Positions 16,217-27,882 of a stretch of DNA of 64,000 bases are shown here, piece by piece. The notes below the pieces were generated by a model. It did no database searches, had not been told where the DNA came from, and worked only from the letters and a program-made list of their open reading frames with translations. Source of the DNA: Nicotiana tabacum (Eukaryota > Streptophyta > Magnoliopsida > Solanales > Solanaceae); the NCBI RefSeq assembly GCF_000715075.1, contig NC_134082.1:139550948-139614947 (forward strand), in the 5' to 3' direction. Both the position numbers and the translations under genes were made by a program. Position 1 is the first letter of the stretch. The number at the start of each line of letters is the position of its first letter.

Positions 16217-17491
16217 TGATAACGCCCAATTATGTCATTTAAAGGACAAAGCGGTCGCTGCAAATATAATCCGGTTTTAAGTTCGGAATCGAATCCTCAG
16301 GGAACTAACCTATCTATTACACTCTACGGCAATGTTATTATCAACTCAATCAATCTCTAGATGCAAGATTTTTGATCAATAAAGATTGGGTTTTTGTTTA
16401 ACTACTTCAACTACTATTAAAAACAACAGTACGCTAAAACAAAGTTAATTCAATGGTAAAAAAAGGTCTAGGGCAGTGATTTCTCCAATTGCTAGTTTAG
16501 GTCTTGACTCTTCTGCTATAATCTCGCCGTAATACTCTATGAGGATTAAGAGTTATGGGTTATCGTAATTATCTCTCGATCAACTACAATAATTTACTAG
16601 AGCATTCTCTCGAACTACTCTAGCTGACAATATGTGTGCAACTCTAAATTATTCCACCAAAGTTTTGTTATCTCCAAACCCACTTTTAAGTTCAAGTAAT
16701 GAATCTCTTCAATTACCCAAAAGTGGTGTTGTTCAACAGCTGTCTAACCTAATACTCTTTCTCAAGCAATATAAGGTAATTAGACACGATTAATCAAGGG
16801 TCCATTCAATTAATCACCATACAAAATGTAGTTGAACAATCATATCATAAATCCGGCTCGATTATAACAACTTGAGTCAAAACTTCAACCAACAATTGGT
16901 TCCATCAACCCTAGATAAGTATTTAGCTACTCATAACAAAATAAGAGAAAACTACTAAATTGTTCATAATGTAAATTGCAAGAATTAAAAGGAGATAGAA
17001 AAACTCTAATGTTTGGTTGATCTTCTCACTCGTGTTCTTGCTTCCAAAAGTAGTCTAAAAACAGCTTAGCCCCATCTTGGGCGAGTTTCTAAAGCATATA
17101 AGGGTTTTACAAAAGTTTCCCCGATTTTACACTTTGGTCCTCAAACTTTCCAGCAGCATGAACAGTGCACCGCGGTTGCGGTCAACCGCGGTCGACTGCG
17201 GTGAATGTTGACCTTTCTGCCTTACGTTGTTAATCTACCGCGGTTCACCGCGGTCGCGGTGTCCTTCTTGCCCAGGCCATTTATGCTTCTTTGTGTTCGG
17301 GTACTTCTCGAGTGGGCGTTTTTCTTCACATTATCGCCTCCAAAACACTCCATGTTGCTTCCTCTCATATAATATTCCCTGCTAAATAAAAGAACACTAT
17401 TTATAGCATTTTTCTTGGCAATTTATCTATAAAACAACAACGAAGTATGGTCATATTACGGTGTAAATATCAACTATATAGCCTACTATCA
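16217..17491 (-). repeat. 3' LTR of the Athila-like element
   Basis: This 1275-bp LTR runs from TGATAACGCCC to CTACTATCA and aligns along its whole length with 29218-30474 with few differences. The main one is about 18 bp inside the CCGCGGT block (present here at 17237-17261, deleted in the right copy). On the minus strand a TATA-like ACCCTTATATGC (17094-17105) lies about 64 bp downstream of the CCGCGGT block at 17168-17203, suggesting a U3 promoter layout. Confidence 0.93.
17168..17261. promoter_or_regulatory. CCGCGGT motif cluster in the LTR (putative U3 element)
   Basis: Two clusters, 17168-17203 and 17237-17261, contain repeated CACCGCGGT, GCGGTCAACCGCGGTC and ACCGCGGTCGCGGTG in an otherwise AT-rich LTR. 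They lie just upstream, in element orientation, of the TATA-like sequence. The regulatory role is inferred from position and from the same layout in the copia element at 4.4 kb. Confidence 0.5.
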
Positions 17492-19224
17492 ACACCCCAC
17501 ACTTAATTTATTGCTAGTCCTCGAGCAATCCACCACACTCCATCAAAATTCCTTCCCTAAGCTTTTCCCTTAATGACTAACACCATGAACATTTTACAAA
17601 AGTTGCACCTAGTAGTGAATAATCTTTACCTCAAGAGTCAAACCTTTTGTACCATGCAACATTTGCACTTACTCAAACTACTATATACAAGAGTCAAGAC
17701 TTACCTTTCCTTTATGAATCACATGCCCTCACATCACACAAGAGAGTAGTTCCACATATAATGATAATTAGAACAAGTAGGAACTAAGATAGACAAAATT
17801 CACTCACTCTCAGAAAGAATATTCACATGCCACAAAGATGCACCATAGGCTTGCCCGTAGTGTAATATTTTACTAATTGAGCCCATTCAGTCTAAGATCA
17901 ATAGGACTTTACTTGGTTGTAATGTAGGCTAAGGGACATGTAGGATATATTTAGATATAGTGACTAACCTCCCTAAACACTTTTAATACAATTACATTAA
18001 ACTTAAAGATCATAGTTGTGCCAACCAAACACTCCACCTCATTTGTTTAAAACATCCCCATCCATTGGGTGCAATTTGTACAAACCACCACTTATCAACC
18101 ATTATATTTATTTATAACCCATATTTTTTTACTTTTTTTTTCGTGTTGCCTTTTCTTTTATGCTTCAAAATTCCACACCTTTTCTCTATCTCAATGGTTC
18201 CACTCAAAAATCAAACCACCACCCCACACTTTTGCTTTTGCATATTTTCACTACCATTCAAGTGCTTATTGGGAGGTAAAAGGGTTCAAACGGCAAACTA
18301 TTCAAATAATTGGGTAAGATTCGTAATGTGGTTGCCAAAGAAATAGGCTTATAGGCTCAACGGGGTTAACTAAGATGTATTGCATTCAGGTGGGTTTACT
18401 TTATATGTCTGACTCAACAAAGAAATGCCTATATCACTTCTAAAACTGAAAGAAACTACTATTTTGCTTTGCAAACACACAGGGCAAGTTCTAGGCATCA
18501 AATATGAAACATGGAACACAGTAAAACTCACACACACATGGCACATGACTCACTCCGGATTGGTTTATCAAGACATTCTCTTTTGATTGTTCAAGTTAGA
18601 TACAAACGTACAATTTTAAGGCACTCTAACAGGATTCAACCAATGAAGTTAGGCGTTATACTCTAGTGTCTATTGTGCTCAGGTGTATCAACGCTAAGGG
18701 TTTTCCTTCGAATTTAGCTCGTAGCCCATTAGTCCTACTCTAAAAACTAAAAAGAACAAAAATAAATAAAAACTACCTATACCCGGTTCAAGCTAAACCC
18801 TTGGAAAAGAACCGTGGCCCAAAGAAAAACCAAGGGGGAGTTACTACACTACCTAAAAATAAAAAAAAATAAAAATCTTTTTGGTCTTTTCTCTAGACTA
18901 ACTTCCCTCAAGAAAATTGTCTAAAGGATCCGTCATCAGGAAGAGTCTCCATATTCCAAATTTTTTTTTCGACTTAGTCCCTCAAGAATCCCGCCGAAAG
19001 AGATCCGTCGTCGGGACAAGTCACTTACTATTTTAGCTTTCCTAATGAACTATTACTCTACATCAAAACAATCAAAGCAAGACAAAACAAGCAAAATCAA
19101 ACAGTCAATTGTTACAACTACAAGCATACAATGAAGTATCCCCTACCCCACACTTAAAATGAAGACATATCCCCATGGCTTAAAAATTTAAAGAATAGTG
19201 AGGTTAAGGAACTTCCCCGAAGGC
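17492..19224 (-). other. 3' untranslated part of the Athila-like element, including PPT
   Basis: Directly inside the 3' LTR the minus strand reads AAGTGTGGGGTGT, a polypurine tract of Athila type that primes plus-strand DNA synthesis. The remaining 1.7 kb up to the post-pol ORF has no open frame with protein-like composition. Confidence 0.6.
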
Positions 19225-20413
19225 TCACTCCTGATCGGAGACAGTGTCTGGGTTCACGTTGCACGCACGTCCCAGCCCTCTTAACCAGCCCAAGAATTTC
19301 TTCTCCGGCTTCACTTGCCTCTCAGCCACCGCATCAACACAGGCACCCAAATCAGTGACTGAGGTACGCAACCCAGCCATATCCTGCTCCAAAGCTGTCA
19401 TACGGGTGCTCCGGCGTGGCTGTGATGGGCCTGCCACATCAACTCTCGGAGGAGGAGGAACCGCAGCTACCTCAGCATCATCATCATCATCGGCTGAATC
19501 ATCATCAGAGTCATCAACATTCACCACCGGCTGAATCATCATCAGAGTCATCAACATTCACCACCGGCTCTCGTCCAATTCCTATTTTTCTCGCCCGAAA
19601 CGGGGCTTTTAGTGGCAATCTCCCATCAACCCGAGGGTCTTTAGGGACTTGAGCAATACGGCATAGCCGGGTGATCAGTGAAGGGAAGTAGTGGCCCTTA
19701 GTTAGCTTAGGTGATCTAATGAACATCTCTTCATGGATGAGTCGGGCCACATCAAAATCATTGTGGGACATGAAACAGTAGATTGCGGATGCCCGTGGTA
19801 GATTAACATCTGTCGTGTTGCTGGATAGCAACAATCGACTGTTGACAATGGTGAGCCAACACTTAGCCTCCCAATTCAGATAGTGAGAGTTGAGAGTAAT
19901 CCTGTTCTTGATCCATAGGTGTTCTCCGTCCGGCACATAGATAGTATCGAGAAGAGTTCCCCACAAGGCCCGTGTACCGCTAAAAGTACGATAAGGATCA
20001 AATTCACCCCTAAACACTGGCAGCCTGTATACCCTGAGGATGGTGTCAAGGGATGCATTTACTGGGGTGTTGCGCACCGTCACAACCCCATTCTCATGTT
20101 CTGGCAAGTTCGCATAGAACTCCCTTACTAGTTGAACATTAGCCTCCTTCGGTACCTCGAAGAAGATGTCCAGGTGACACCGCATCAGCTCATTAAACAT
20201 ATTGGGGCATTCCACCTCCAAAGTCGTTCAATCAATGTGCATCTTAGGTTGCAACTTCTTAGCTGCTTTCTTGTTGTACCTATCCTCCACTGATTTGGAT
20301 ACAAACCGAGTGCTATCGAACTGAGGTGCACTGGCTTGGCTCCTAGCTCGTGAGGAGCCTCCCAGTCCGCTAGTGGAGGGTCCGGTGTTTCATCTCTTCC
20401 TGGAAGAACTCAT
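19225..20413 (-). pseudogene. Post-pol ORF of Athila-like element (putative plant transposon protein domain)
   Basis: The minus strand encodes a protein starting at ATG 20413 (MSSSRKR). It has an Arg/Ser-rich N-terminus, a central globular region of about 200 residues (PNMFNELMRCHLDIFFEVPK, LPVFRGEFDPYRTF, NRITLNSHYLNWEAKCWLTI, ARLIHEEMFIRSPKL, YFPSLITRLCRIAQVPKDPR) and an acidic DSDDD/AEVAA tail with a short coiled-coil-like end. This matches my memory of a domain found after pol in Athila/gypsy elements and called a putative plant transposon protein; its function is unknown. It is broken by TGA codons in the first 65 codons (about 20392 and 20227) and by a frameshift from a 37-bp tandem duplication at 19491-19564. 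Confidence 0.75.
19491..19564. repeat. 37-bp perfect tandem duplication
   Basis: The 37-bp unit beginning CGGCTGAATCATCATCAGAG occurs twice, at 19491-19527 and 19528-19564, with no differences. Because 37 is not a multiple of three, it shifts the frame of the post-pol ORF in its acidic tail and splits one protein into two overlapping frames. The identity of the copies points to a recent event. Confidence 0.95.
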
Positions 20414-21070
20414 TGTACCTGTCATACAACGAAACGCCTATTAGTGAGTGCGCAAAATATGTGACTATGGATGATTACTCAAACTTCACCATAACCATGT
20501 CACAATAGCTCCTTATATCTCCATTGGGTCAATTTTCCAAAAACCTTGTGAGCAGGGCACTATCCAAAAACATATAGCCCTTATGTGTACATCAAAGCTC
20601 CTCCCCAATCAAGTATACTACCACACCACACACCCCACACTCACTTCATTCAATCACCCACCAATAAATACCTTTTCAAACATGCAACGCACAGCCCTTT
20701 TACCAATCAAACTCAAAAACGAAATTTAAAAGCAAAAACAAGAAGAAAACGAATATACCAACAATTACATCCCAACACAATATAAAACTACATAAACTAC
20801 AACACAATACAAAATAAAAGAGAGGGAAGAAGTGAGGAACATACCGTAGTTGAAGAATGGTTGAGAGGAATGGAGGTGGGAGATGTTAGTATGAGGAAGA
20901 AGAAGAAAAAGAAGAGAGTATTTGGGTGGTTAGGGTTCAGAGAGAGGGAGAGATTGAAAATCTGGGGGAGGGGATCGGGTATTTTGGGTTTAAGAGGGGG
21001 GTTTGGGTTTTGAAATTAAAAGAGGAAGAAAAGAGAAAAGAAAAACGCAAAAAAAAAAATACCTGGTACC
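20414..21070. other. Spacer between pol and the post-pol ORF of the Athila-like element
   Basis: Low-complexity sequence: A/C-rich from 20580 to 20830, then G/A-rich (GAAGAAGAAG, GGGAGGGG) to about 21060. No coding frame was recognised. On the minus strand it forms a C/T-rich leader ahead of the post-pol ORF. Confidence 0.5.
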
Positions 21071-21109
21071 CACCGTGGTTCGACCACGGTCCACCGCGGC
21101 CGTGGTGGG
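21071..21109. repeat. CCGTGG/CCGCGG motif block interrupted by the solo LTR
   Basis: The block contains CACCGTGGTTCGACCACGGT and CACCGCGGCCGTGGTGGG, again a folded GC-rich motif like those in the LTRs. The nested solo LTR starts at its right edge, and GTGGG from this motif is the duplicated target (21105-21109 and 23277-23281). Confidence 0.85.
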
Positions 21110-23276
21110 TGTCACACCTCCTTTTTCCGACCCCGCGAAGGGCGTAGGAGTTTTTCCAATTAAAGGACAATCGAAACGGGATTTATTTATTTATTTCAGA
21201 GTCGCCACTTGGGAGATTTAGGATGTCCCAAGTCACCAATTTTAATCCCGAATCGAGGAAAAGAATGACTCCATATTACAGTCTGCATACCAGAAATCCG
21301 GATAAGGAATTCTGTTAACCCGGGAGAAGGTGTTAGGCATTCCCGAGTTCCGTGGTTCTAGCACGGTCGCTCAATTGTCATATTTGGCTTATTTATCTGA
21401 TTTTAATACAATTATGAACCGATGTGCCAATTTTAACTTTTTACCACTTTATTATTATTATTATTTCTTTAAAAAAAAATTGTGAACATCGTTTAAAACA
21501 TGTCTTTGGATTACGTCACATGAAATGCACCCGCAATCCGGAACACATTTTTATTCAATATTTTAGGATTTAGATTTGGGTCGCATGAAATGCGCATCCG
21601 AGTTTGAGAAGGTAAAATTAATTAAATCGCGCCTAAAGAGTCTAGCGCGTCATTATCTTTGGGGAAGGAAGTGAAATTCACTAAACAATCCATCTCAAAT
21701 TCTAAGTAATTTTTTTTAAAATAATTAAATAAATAAATGAGATTGGAGAATCCTGTAAATTTTTGTATTATTTACATATATTTATTTTTAGCGAAATCCT
21801 TCCTTATTTTAAGAATATCCTTTAATGACTACCTTTTTATTATTACTAAGTTTGTCTATAAATATAAAATCAATATCTACATTCTTGAAAATAACATATT
21901 AAATAGAAGAGAAAACAAATATTAACAGAAAGTAATAAAAATTATAATCATAAATACAACATGGAATTATTCAAAAAAAAAAAAAAAACTAATTATCCCA
22001 TAGTTGGATTAAAATTCAAATTGTTAGTAAGATTTAAGCTTATTGAAACTAATTATTTACAAATACTGAAAATTGAAAGAAAAAAAAAACTTGATTACTA
22101 AACCATATTTCTAAAAAAATTAAACAATTTAACCTTAACTAACTTTGTTTTAATTCACATCATGTCCTAATACTTGATTCGCAAACTAATTCATGTTTTA
22201 ACTGAAATTAACTACATGATTCCGATTAACTTATCGTTGACGAAAAACCTTATGAATAAGGAACTTAGTCAATTTTTGCCAAACTGATTCAATAACGCCA
22301 TTTTTTACGTTATTTCTTCTATTTTTTATTATTAAACAGTTTTAATTAATAATCAGGCTTAAATATATTTCCTAATAATCTGGTTAAGGCGTTATTTAAT
22401 ATGTCGCTATAATATGCCTAGTTATGCCAAATAACAGTGATTTACAGAATAATAATACATGAATAACCTAAATACAATACAAAAAAAAATTAAACTAAAT
22501 TAAAAATTTAACACTCCATTCTTCATTTCAGCTTACAAAATGCCAAAATTACAGTTGTGTACCTGATATTGTCAATATAAGAAGAAGAAAGTCAGCAACG
22601 TAATACGTAACACAGCAACAACAACAATAACCAGCAATAACCAGTCAACGAAAATCCCAGTGACAGATTTGAAAAATTCAAAATAAAATCCAGGAATGCC
22701 GAAAATAACGGACAGAAACCAAGGGAAATTTTCAGATTTTTGAAAGGCTAGTTAATCTTCAACCCTTAATTTCTACACCTGTATACCAGAATATTTATCA
22801 GGTGTGTACTACTTTCTCTTCTAATTTTCAACTTTTTTTTTATTTTCTTTGTAGGTTTTTTTTCTTTTCTTGAGAGTTTCAATGTTTTTTCGGAATAAAT
22901 GTTCAGCTCCATTTTTTCTCTAAATTAAGTTATAAAAGCGCAAATTAACTCCCAATAACAATTAACGCACAATTAAGTATTAATTAAGCATAAAATTGTA
23001 TATTTGGACATTAAATGCTAAAAATGCAAACGATGCCTATTTTTGTAATTTTTAATTTTTGTAAAACAAATTTAATTACTATCAATTGTAGAATTAAATC
23101 CTACATGCAAAATGCGACATATTTTTGTATTTTTTATTAATTTAGCAAATAAACACGCACAGACAAATACAAATAATTATTCAAAATATCACAAAATTGC
23201 ACACCAAAGAAAAATCATTTTATTTTTGAATTTTTTGGGAGTAATTCTCATATAGGGCAAAAATCACGTGCTTACA
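21110..23276 (+). mobile_element. Nested solo LTR, 2167 bp, with perfect GTGGG target duplication
   Basis: The stretch starts TGTCACACCTCC and ends CACGTGCTTACA, the TG...CA pattern of an LTR. It is flanked by GTGGG on both sides (21105-21109, 23277-23281). It has no coding frame, and no second copy or internal region is present, so it is read as a solo LTR left by LTR-LTR recombination. Both ends match the ends of the 35715-42564 element in reverse orientation. The orientation given here is nominal. A large non-autonomous element without internal region is an alternative. Confidence 0.85.
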
Positions 23277-23310
23277 GTGGGTTTAAAATCTTGAGGCAGA
23301 AAGTTTACGC

Positions 23311-23386
23311 CTCACCGCGGTTACCGCGGTCGCGGTGAGATAAAAAATTCGAGGCAGAATATTTGCCTTCCACCGCGGTCGCGGTG
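23311..23386. repeat. Two CCGCGGTCGCGGT palindromic motifs inside the Athila-like element
   Basis: CTCACCGCGG...CGCGGTGAG (23311-23338) and CACCGCGGTCGCGGTG (23371-23386) are both near-palindromes capable of hairpin formation. Each follows the shared phrase GAGGCAGAA. Together with 21071-21109 they form one cluster when the solo LTR is removed. Confidence 0.85.
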
Positions 23387-23469
23387 CTGGCGCTTTTTTT
23401 TAACACACTAACAACAACACTCGTGGGTTGCCTCCCATGCAGCGCCTGATTTAATGTCACGGCACGACG

Positions 23470-24542
23470 CAAACATTTGATCCTCACTCCTCATTCGCGT
23501 ACTGGGGCTCTTCCAAAGTGATTACTACTCTATCCCTTTTTTCTTCAGCCATTCCAAGGTAATGTTTCAACCTTTGCCCATTTACTGTGAACCTATTTGT
23601 CCCATCTTCTGATTCAATCTCTACAGCTCCACTTAAGAACAATTGCACCACTCTGAAGGGTTCTGACCATCAGAGCTTTAACTTACCTGGGAACAATCTC
23701 AATCTCGAGTTGTATAACAACACTAGATCTCCGGGTTTGAAGTTTCGATCCAAGATGTGCTTATCATGCATTAATTTCATCCTTTCTTTGTATAATCTAG
23801 CACTCTCAAAGGCCTGGAACCTGAATTCCTCGAGTTCATATAACCCAGTGATTCTGTTAGTCCATGTTGTCTCTATGTCTAAGTTTAACTACCGCAATGC
23901 CCAAAATGCTTTATGATCTAGCTCAACTGAGAGGTGGCCTGCCTTACCAAACACCAACTTGTACGGTGACATACCAATTGGGGTTTTGAAGGCTGTGCGG
24001 TATGCCCACAATGCATCATCCAATTTCTTTGCCCAGTCAGTCCTTGTTGCATTCACTATTTTTGTGAGGACACTTTTAATCTCCCTGTTGGACACTTCAA
24101 CTTGCCCGCTCGATTGTGGATGGTACGGGGTGGTCACTTTATGACGAACTCCATATTTTTCCAACAGCCGTGTGAATGCTCTATTGCAGAAATGGGTTCC
24201 ACCATCACTGAGTATAGCTCTTGGGGTACCAAAATGTGTGAAAATGTTTTTCTTTAGAAAGCCTAGTACCCCTTTTGCATCATTGGTCGGGAGAGTCACT
24301 ACTTCGACCCACTTGGAGACATAGTCAACTACTACCAATTTGTACTTATTACCATACAAGCTGACGAATGGCCCCATGAAGTCAATCCCCCACATGTCAA
24401 AAATCTCCACCACTTGAATTGTGGTCATTGGCATCTCGTGTCTACGAGATATATTGCCAGTCCTTTGGCAATCATCGCAGTTTTTAACCCAAGCATGGGT
24501 ATCCTTGAACAGAGTAGGCCAGTACAAGCCTAACTCCAACAC
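23470..24542 (-). pseudogene. Athila-like pol, integrase
   Basis: The frame begins with the tail of the zinc-binding domain ([17 protein letters not shown]), followed by the catalytic core with all three acidic residues: [12 protein letters not shown] (Asp), [13 protein letters not shown] (Asp) and [17 protein letters not shown] (Glu). A C-terminal part is legible down to about 23470 (ARLYKERMKLMHDKHI, FKPGDLVVLYNSRLRLFPGK, NRFTVNGQRLKHYLG). It inserted the cDNA into the genome. Stops interrupt the C-terminal part, at 23886-23888 and in LK-stop-WSEPFRV near 23674, and the frame is cut from RNase H near 24600. Confidence 0.92.
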
Positions 24543-24599
24543 CTTAGCTGTTGTCCGAATTCCTCCAAAGTGTCCACCATATGGTGAAGCATGGCAAGC

Positions 24600-25514
24600 C
24601 TACAAAACAGAATGTTGATCTTTCTCGGGGATACACCGCCGGATCATGTTATCTATACATATTTTAAACAATAGAGGTTCATCCCAATAGTAATACCGAC
24701 AATCAAGAAAGAACTTTTTCTTTTGAATTGAGGAGAGTTCATAAGGTATAATACCACTTGCTAAATAATTAGCAATATCAGCATACCAAGGTGCCTCCTC
24801 CATGGTCATTGCTAGTAACTGTTCATACGGGAATGTCTCTGTTATATCCTCAACCTCTACCTTCTTTTCAGCTCCTTCCAACCTTGAGAGGTGGTCAGCT
24901 ACTTGGTTCTCTGTCCCTTTTCGGTCACGTATTTCCAGATCGAATTCTTGTAACAGAAGAACCCAGCGAATCAAGCGTGGCTTTGACTCCTTTTCTATCA
25001 GGTACCTAATTGCTGCATGGTCAGTGTAAACAATAACTTTCGAGCCAATCAAGTATGACCTGAATTTGTCGAATGCAAAAACAACAGCCAACATCTCCTT
25101 TTCCGTCATAGTGTAATTGAGTTGTGCACCGCTTAGCATTCTGCTTGTGTAATAAATCGGGTGCATTAGTTTACCCCTTCGCTGCCCCAAGACTGCTCCT
25201 ATAGCATAGTCACTTACGTCACACATGAGCTCAAACTGTTGCTCCCAGTTGGGTGCAACAATGATGGGTGTAGTCACCAATCTCTTCTTCAACTCCTCAA
25301 ATGCCAACCTGCAATCATTAGAAAACATAAAGGGGTGATCCTTTTCAAGGAGTTTGCATAATGGGTTAGCAATTTTGGAGAAATCTTTTATGAATCGCCT
25401 ATAGAACCCGGCGTGCCCAAGGAAACTTCTCACCGCCTTGACTGAAGTTGGCGGTGGTAGTTTTTCAATCACGTCAACCTTAGCATGGTCGACCTCAATT
25501 CCTTTACTGGACAC
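24600..25514 (-). pseudogene. Athila-like pol, RT C-terminus and RNase H
   Basis: An open frame of 304 residues carries the RT connection ([28 protein letters not shown]), the RNase H-type domain ([53 protein letters not shown]) and the linker motif [20 protein letters not shown]. The Asp and Glu residues of RNase H (CDVSDYA, TEKEML, YTDH) are kept. The open frame ends at a stop before the integrase zinc domain and starts after a stop near 25540 that breaks it from the RT palm. Confidence 0.93.
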
Positions 25515-26248
25515 TCGATGTCCTAGGACTATCCCTTCCTATACCATAAAATGGCGCTTCTCCCAGTTCAACAATAAATTTGTCTCCACACATCTTTTGA
25601 GCACTCTTCTTAAGTTGTGAAGACAGTCCTCGAATGAATCTCCCACCACGGAGAAATCATCCATAAAGACCTCTATAATATCCTCCACCATGTCTGTGAA
25701 AATGGCTAACATACACCGTTGAAATGTCGCCGGTGCATTGCAAAGCCCAAAAGGCATTCTCCGAAAGGCAAAGATTCCATACAGACAAGTAAAGGATGTT
25801 TTCTCTCTATATTCGGGGGCTATTGATATCTGATTGTACCCCGAATATCCATCCAAGAATCAGAAGTGCGATCGCCCGGCCAGCCTATCCAATATTTGGT
25901 CAATGAAAGTCAAGGGAAAGTGGTCCTTCCGGGTGGCTGTGTTCAATTTTCGGTAATCCATGCAAATCTACCATCCCGTGACTGTACGATTTGAGATCAA
26001 CTCATTGTTCTCATTTTGCACAACAGTCATTCCCCCTTTTTCGGCACACATTGGACAGGGCTGACCCAATTGCTATCAGAGATAGGGAAGATGATTCCCG
26101 CATCTAACCATTTGATCACTTCCTTCTTTACTACCTCTTTCATTATCGGGTTCAGCCTTCGTTGATGTTCTCTGGAAGGTTTGTGCCCTTTTTCCAAGAG
26201 AATCTTATGCATACAGAAGGCTGGGATGATACCATTTATGTCTGCCAT
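25515..26248 (-). pseudogene. Athila-like pol, reverse transcriptase fingers and palm
   Basis: RT blocks in order are EVIKWLDAGIIFPISDSNWVS, VQCVPKKG, NNELISNRTVTGW, LNTATRKDHFPLTFIDQILDRLAG, LDGYSGYNQI, FRRMPFGLCNAPATFQRCM and EVFMDDFSV, the last with the catalytic Asp pair. Interruptions are TAG after TVTGW, TGA in HF-stop-FLDGYSG (25857-25861 area) and the stop at 25539-25541. The frame also shifts near 26030. The FMDDFSV box is typical of the Athila clade. Confidence 0.9.
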
Positions 26249-26293
26249 GGTCCAGCCAATGGCAGTCTTGCTTTCCTACAGTACTTGTAAGAG

Positions 26294-27658
26294 CTATTCT
26301 ACCTGCACATCTAGCAAACTGGATGATATAATAACAGGCAAAGTAGAATCGGGGCCTAAGAAAACGTACCTGAGGTGAGATGGGAGCAGCTTCAGCTCCA
26401 ACTTAGGTGGTTCCTCTACTGATGGCTTTGCTGGAGGTGTAGCCTTTTTTTCTAATTCAAGGGACTCGAACTGGGGTTCTCTTTTCCAGAATCCTTGGCC
26501 TTCAAGTATCATGACCCACTCAGTTAACCCTTCACTATCCATTTCTTATAAATTTGTCAGACATGCCTCCAATGGATCTTTAGCAGTCAGGGTCACATCA
26601 TCTTCTTGCAGGATCACATCCACTACCTCCACTAGAGAGCAATTAGCATATTCACTGGGTCTCCTCATAAATTGCTGAACATTGAATATGACTTTTTCAT
26701 CGTTCAGTCTCATTTTTAATTCCCCAGCCTCACAATCGATTAGTGCTCTCTTAGTGGCCAAAAATGGCCTACCTAAAATGATAGGTATCTTCTCATCTAC
26801 CTGACAGTACAGAATAACAAAGTCTGCAGGGAACACGAACTTCCCCACTTGCACCAGCACATCATCAAGAATCCCAGTAGGCCTTTTTACTGTGCGGTCA
26901 GCCAGCTGCAGCAGCATCGAAGTCGGTCTAGCTCTGCCAATGCCCAGTTTGGTGTAAACAGCCAGAGGCATCAAATTTATGCTGGCTTCCAAATCACATA
27001 ATGCCTTTGCAAAGGCATAACTCCCAATCGTGCATGGAATAGTGAAGCTACCTGGGTCTGACATCTTTTGAGCCATCGGTTTAGTCACTACTGCGCTGCA
27101 AGTCTGCGTGAGAGTTACTGTGGATAGGTCTTGCAAATCAAACTTCCGTGACATTAGGTCTTTCATCATCTTCGCATAACCTGGCATCTTCCTCAAGGCA
27201 TCCACCAAAGGAATATTCAACTGAATTTGACGCAGCATCTCCATGAATTTCTTGTATTGATCTTCCTTCTTTTGTTTTACCAGTCTATGAGGGAATGGTG
27301 CAGGTATCACCCTTTGTGCACTGTTTGCTGGCTTCTCTCTGTTGGGGTTCTGTAGCACAAGAGGCACTAGCTGTTTTGCAGCTTGTTCATTTACCTTAGC
27401 CTTACCCTTTTCATCTTGACCTTGTTCAACCACCACTTCAGTCAGATTTGATGGTTCATCTACCTCTAGTAGAATTGGAGTGGCTGGTGTAATCTCTTTG
27501 CTGGCTTGTGCAACCTCCTGCTCTTTGTCTAAATCTCTCTCATTCCGGAGACTTACTGCCATCAGCTGATTCGGGTTTTGCTCCTTGGGGTTAATATTTG
27601 TATCCGCTGGCAATGTTCCTTGGGGGCGGTTGTTTAAAGCCATAGACAACTGCCCCAA
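26294..27658 (-). pseudogene. Athila-like gag-pol linker and aspartic protease
   Basis: The 370-codon frame 26546-27658 holds a Gln/Pro-rich linker, a conserved block ([38 protein letters not shown]) and the retropepsin-like domain. At the catalytic loop it reads [14 protein letters not shown], whereas the family reads D-L/S-G-A-S. The Gly of the active-site triad is thus Glu, which should inactivate the enzyme. The flap and second half ([18 protein letters not shown]) are normal. The 26294-26542 frame encodes the protease-RT linker ([19 protein letters not shown]), separated by a stop after [10 protein letters not shown]...LTNL. Confidence 0.88.
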
Positions 27659-27882
27659 CTGAGTTTCAATGTTTTTATAGCTGAATCATGTACTGCCAAC
27701 TTTTCTTACATCTTATCATTTGTCCCAATGAGTTGCTGGAGCATCCCCCTGATTTCTACCATGTTGTTATCTTGCTGCTGAGGAGGTGGCTGATATGTCA
27801 ACTGTTGCTGGTTCTGTTATGGGTAGCCCTGTTGTCTCTGGTGGTATAACAACATTTGGCCTTGAGCTTGAATGCCCCCAGG

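Noticed and set aside
23587..23916. Plus-strand 109-codon frame
   Set aside because: It is antisense to the integrase C-terminus of the Athila-like element, which is clearly readable on the minus strand.
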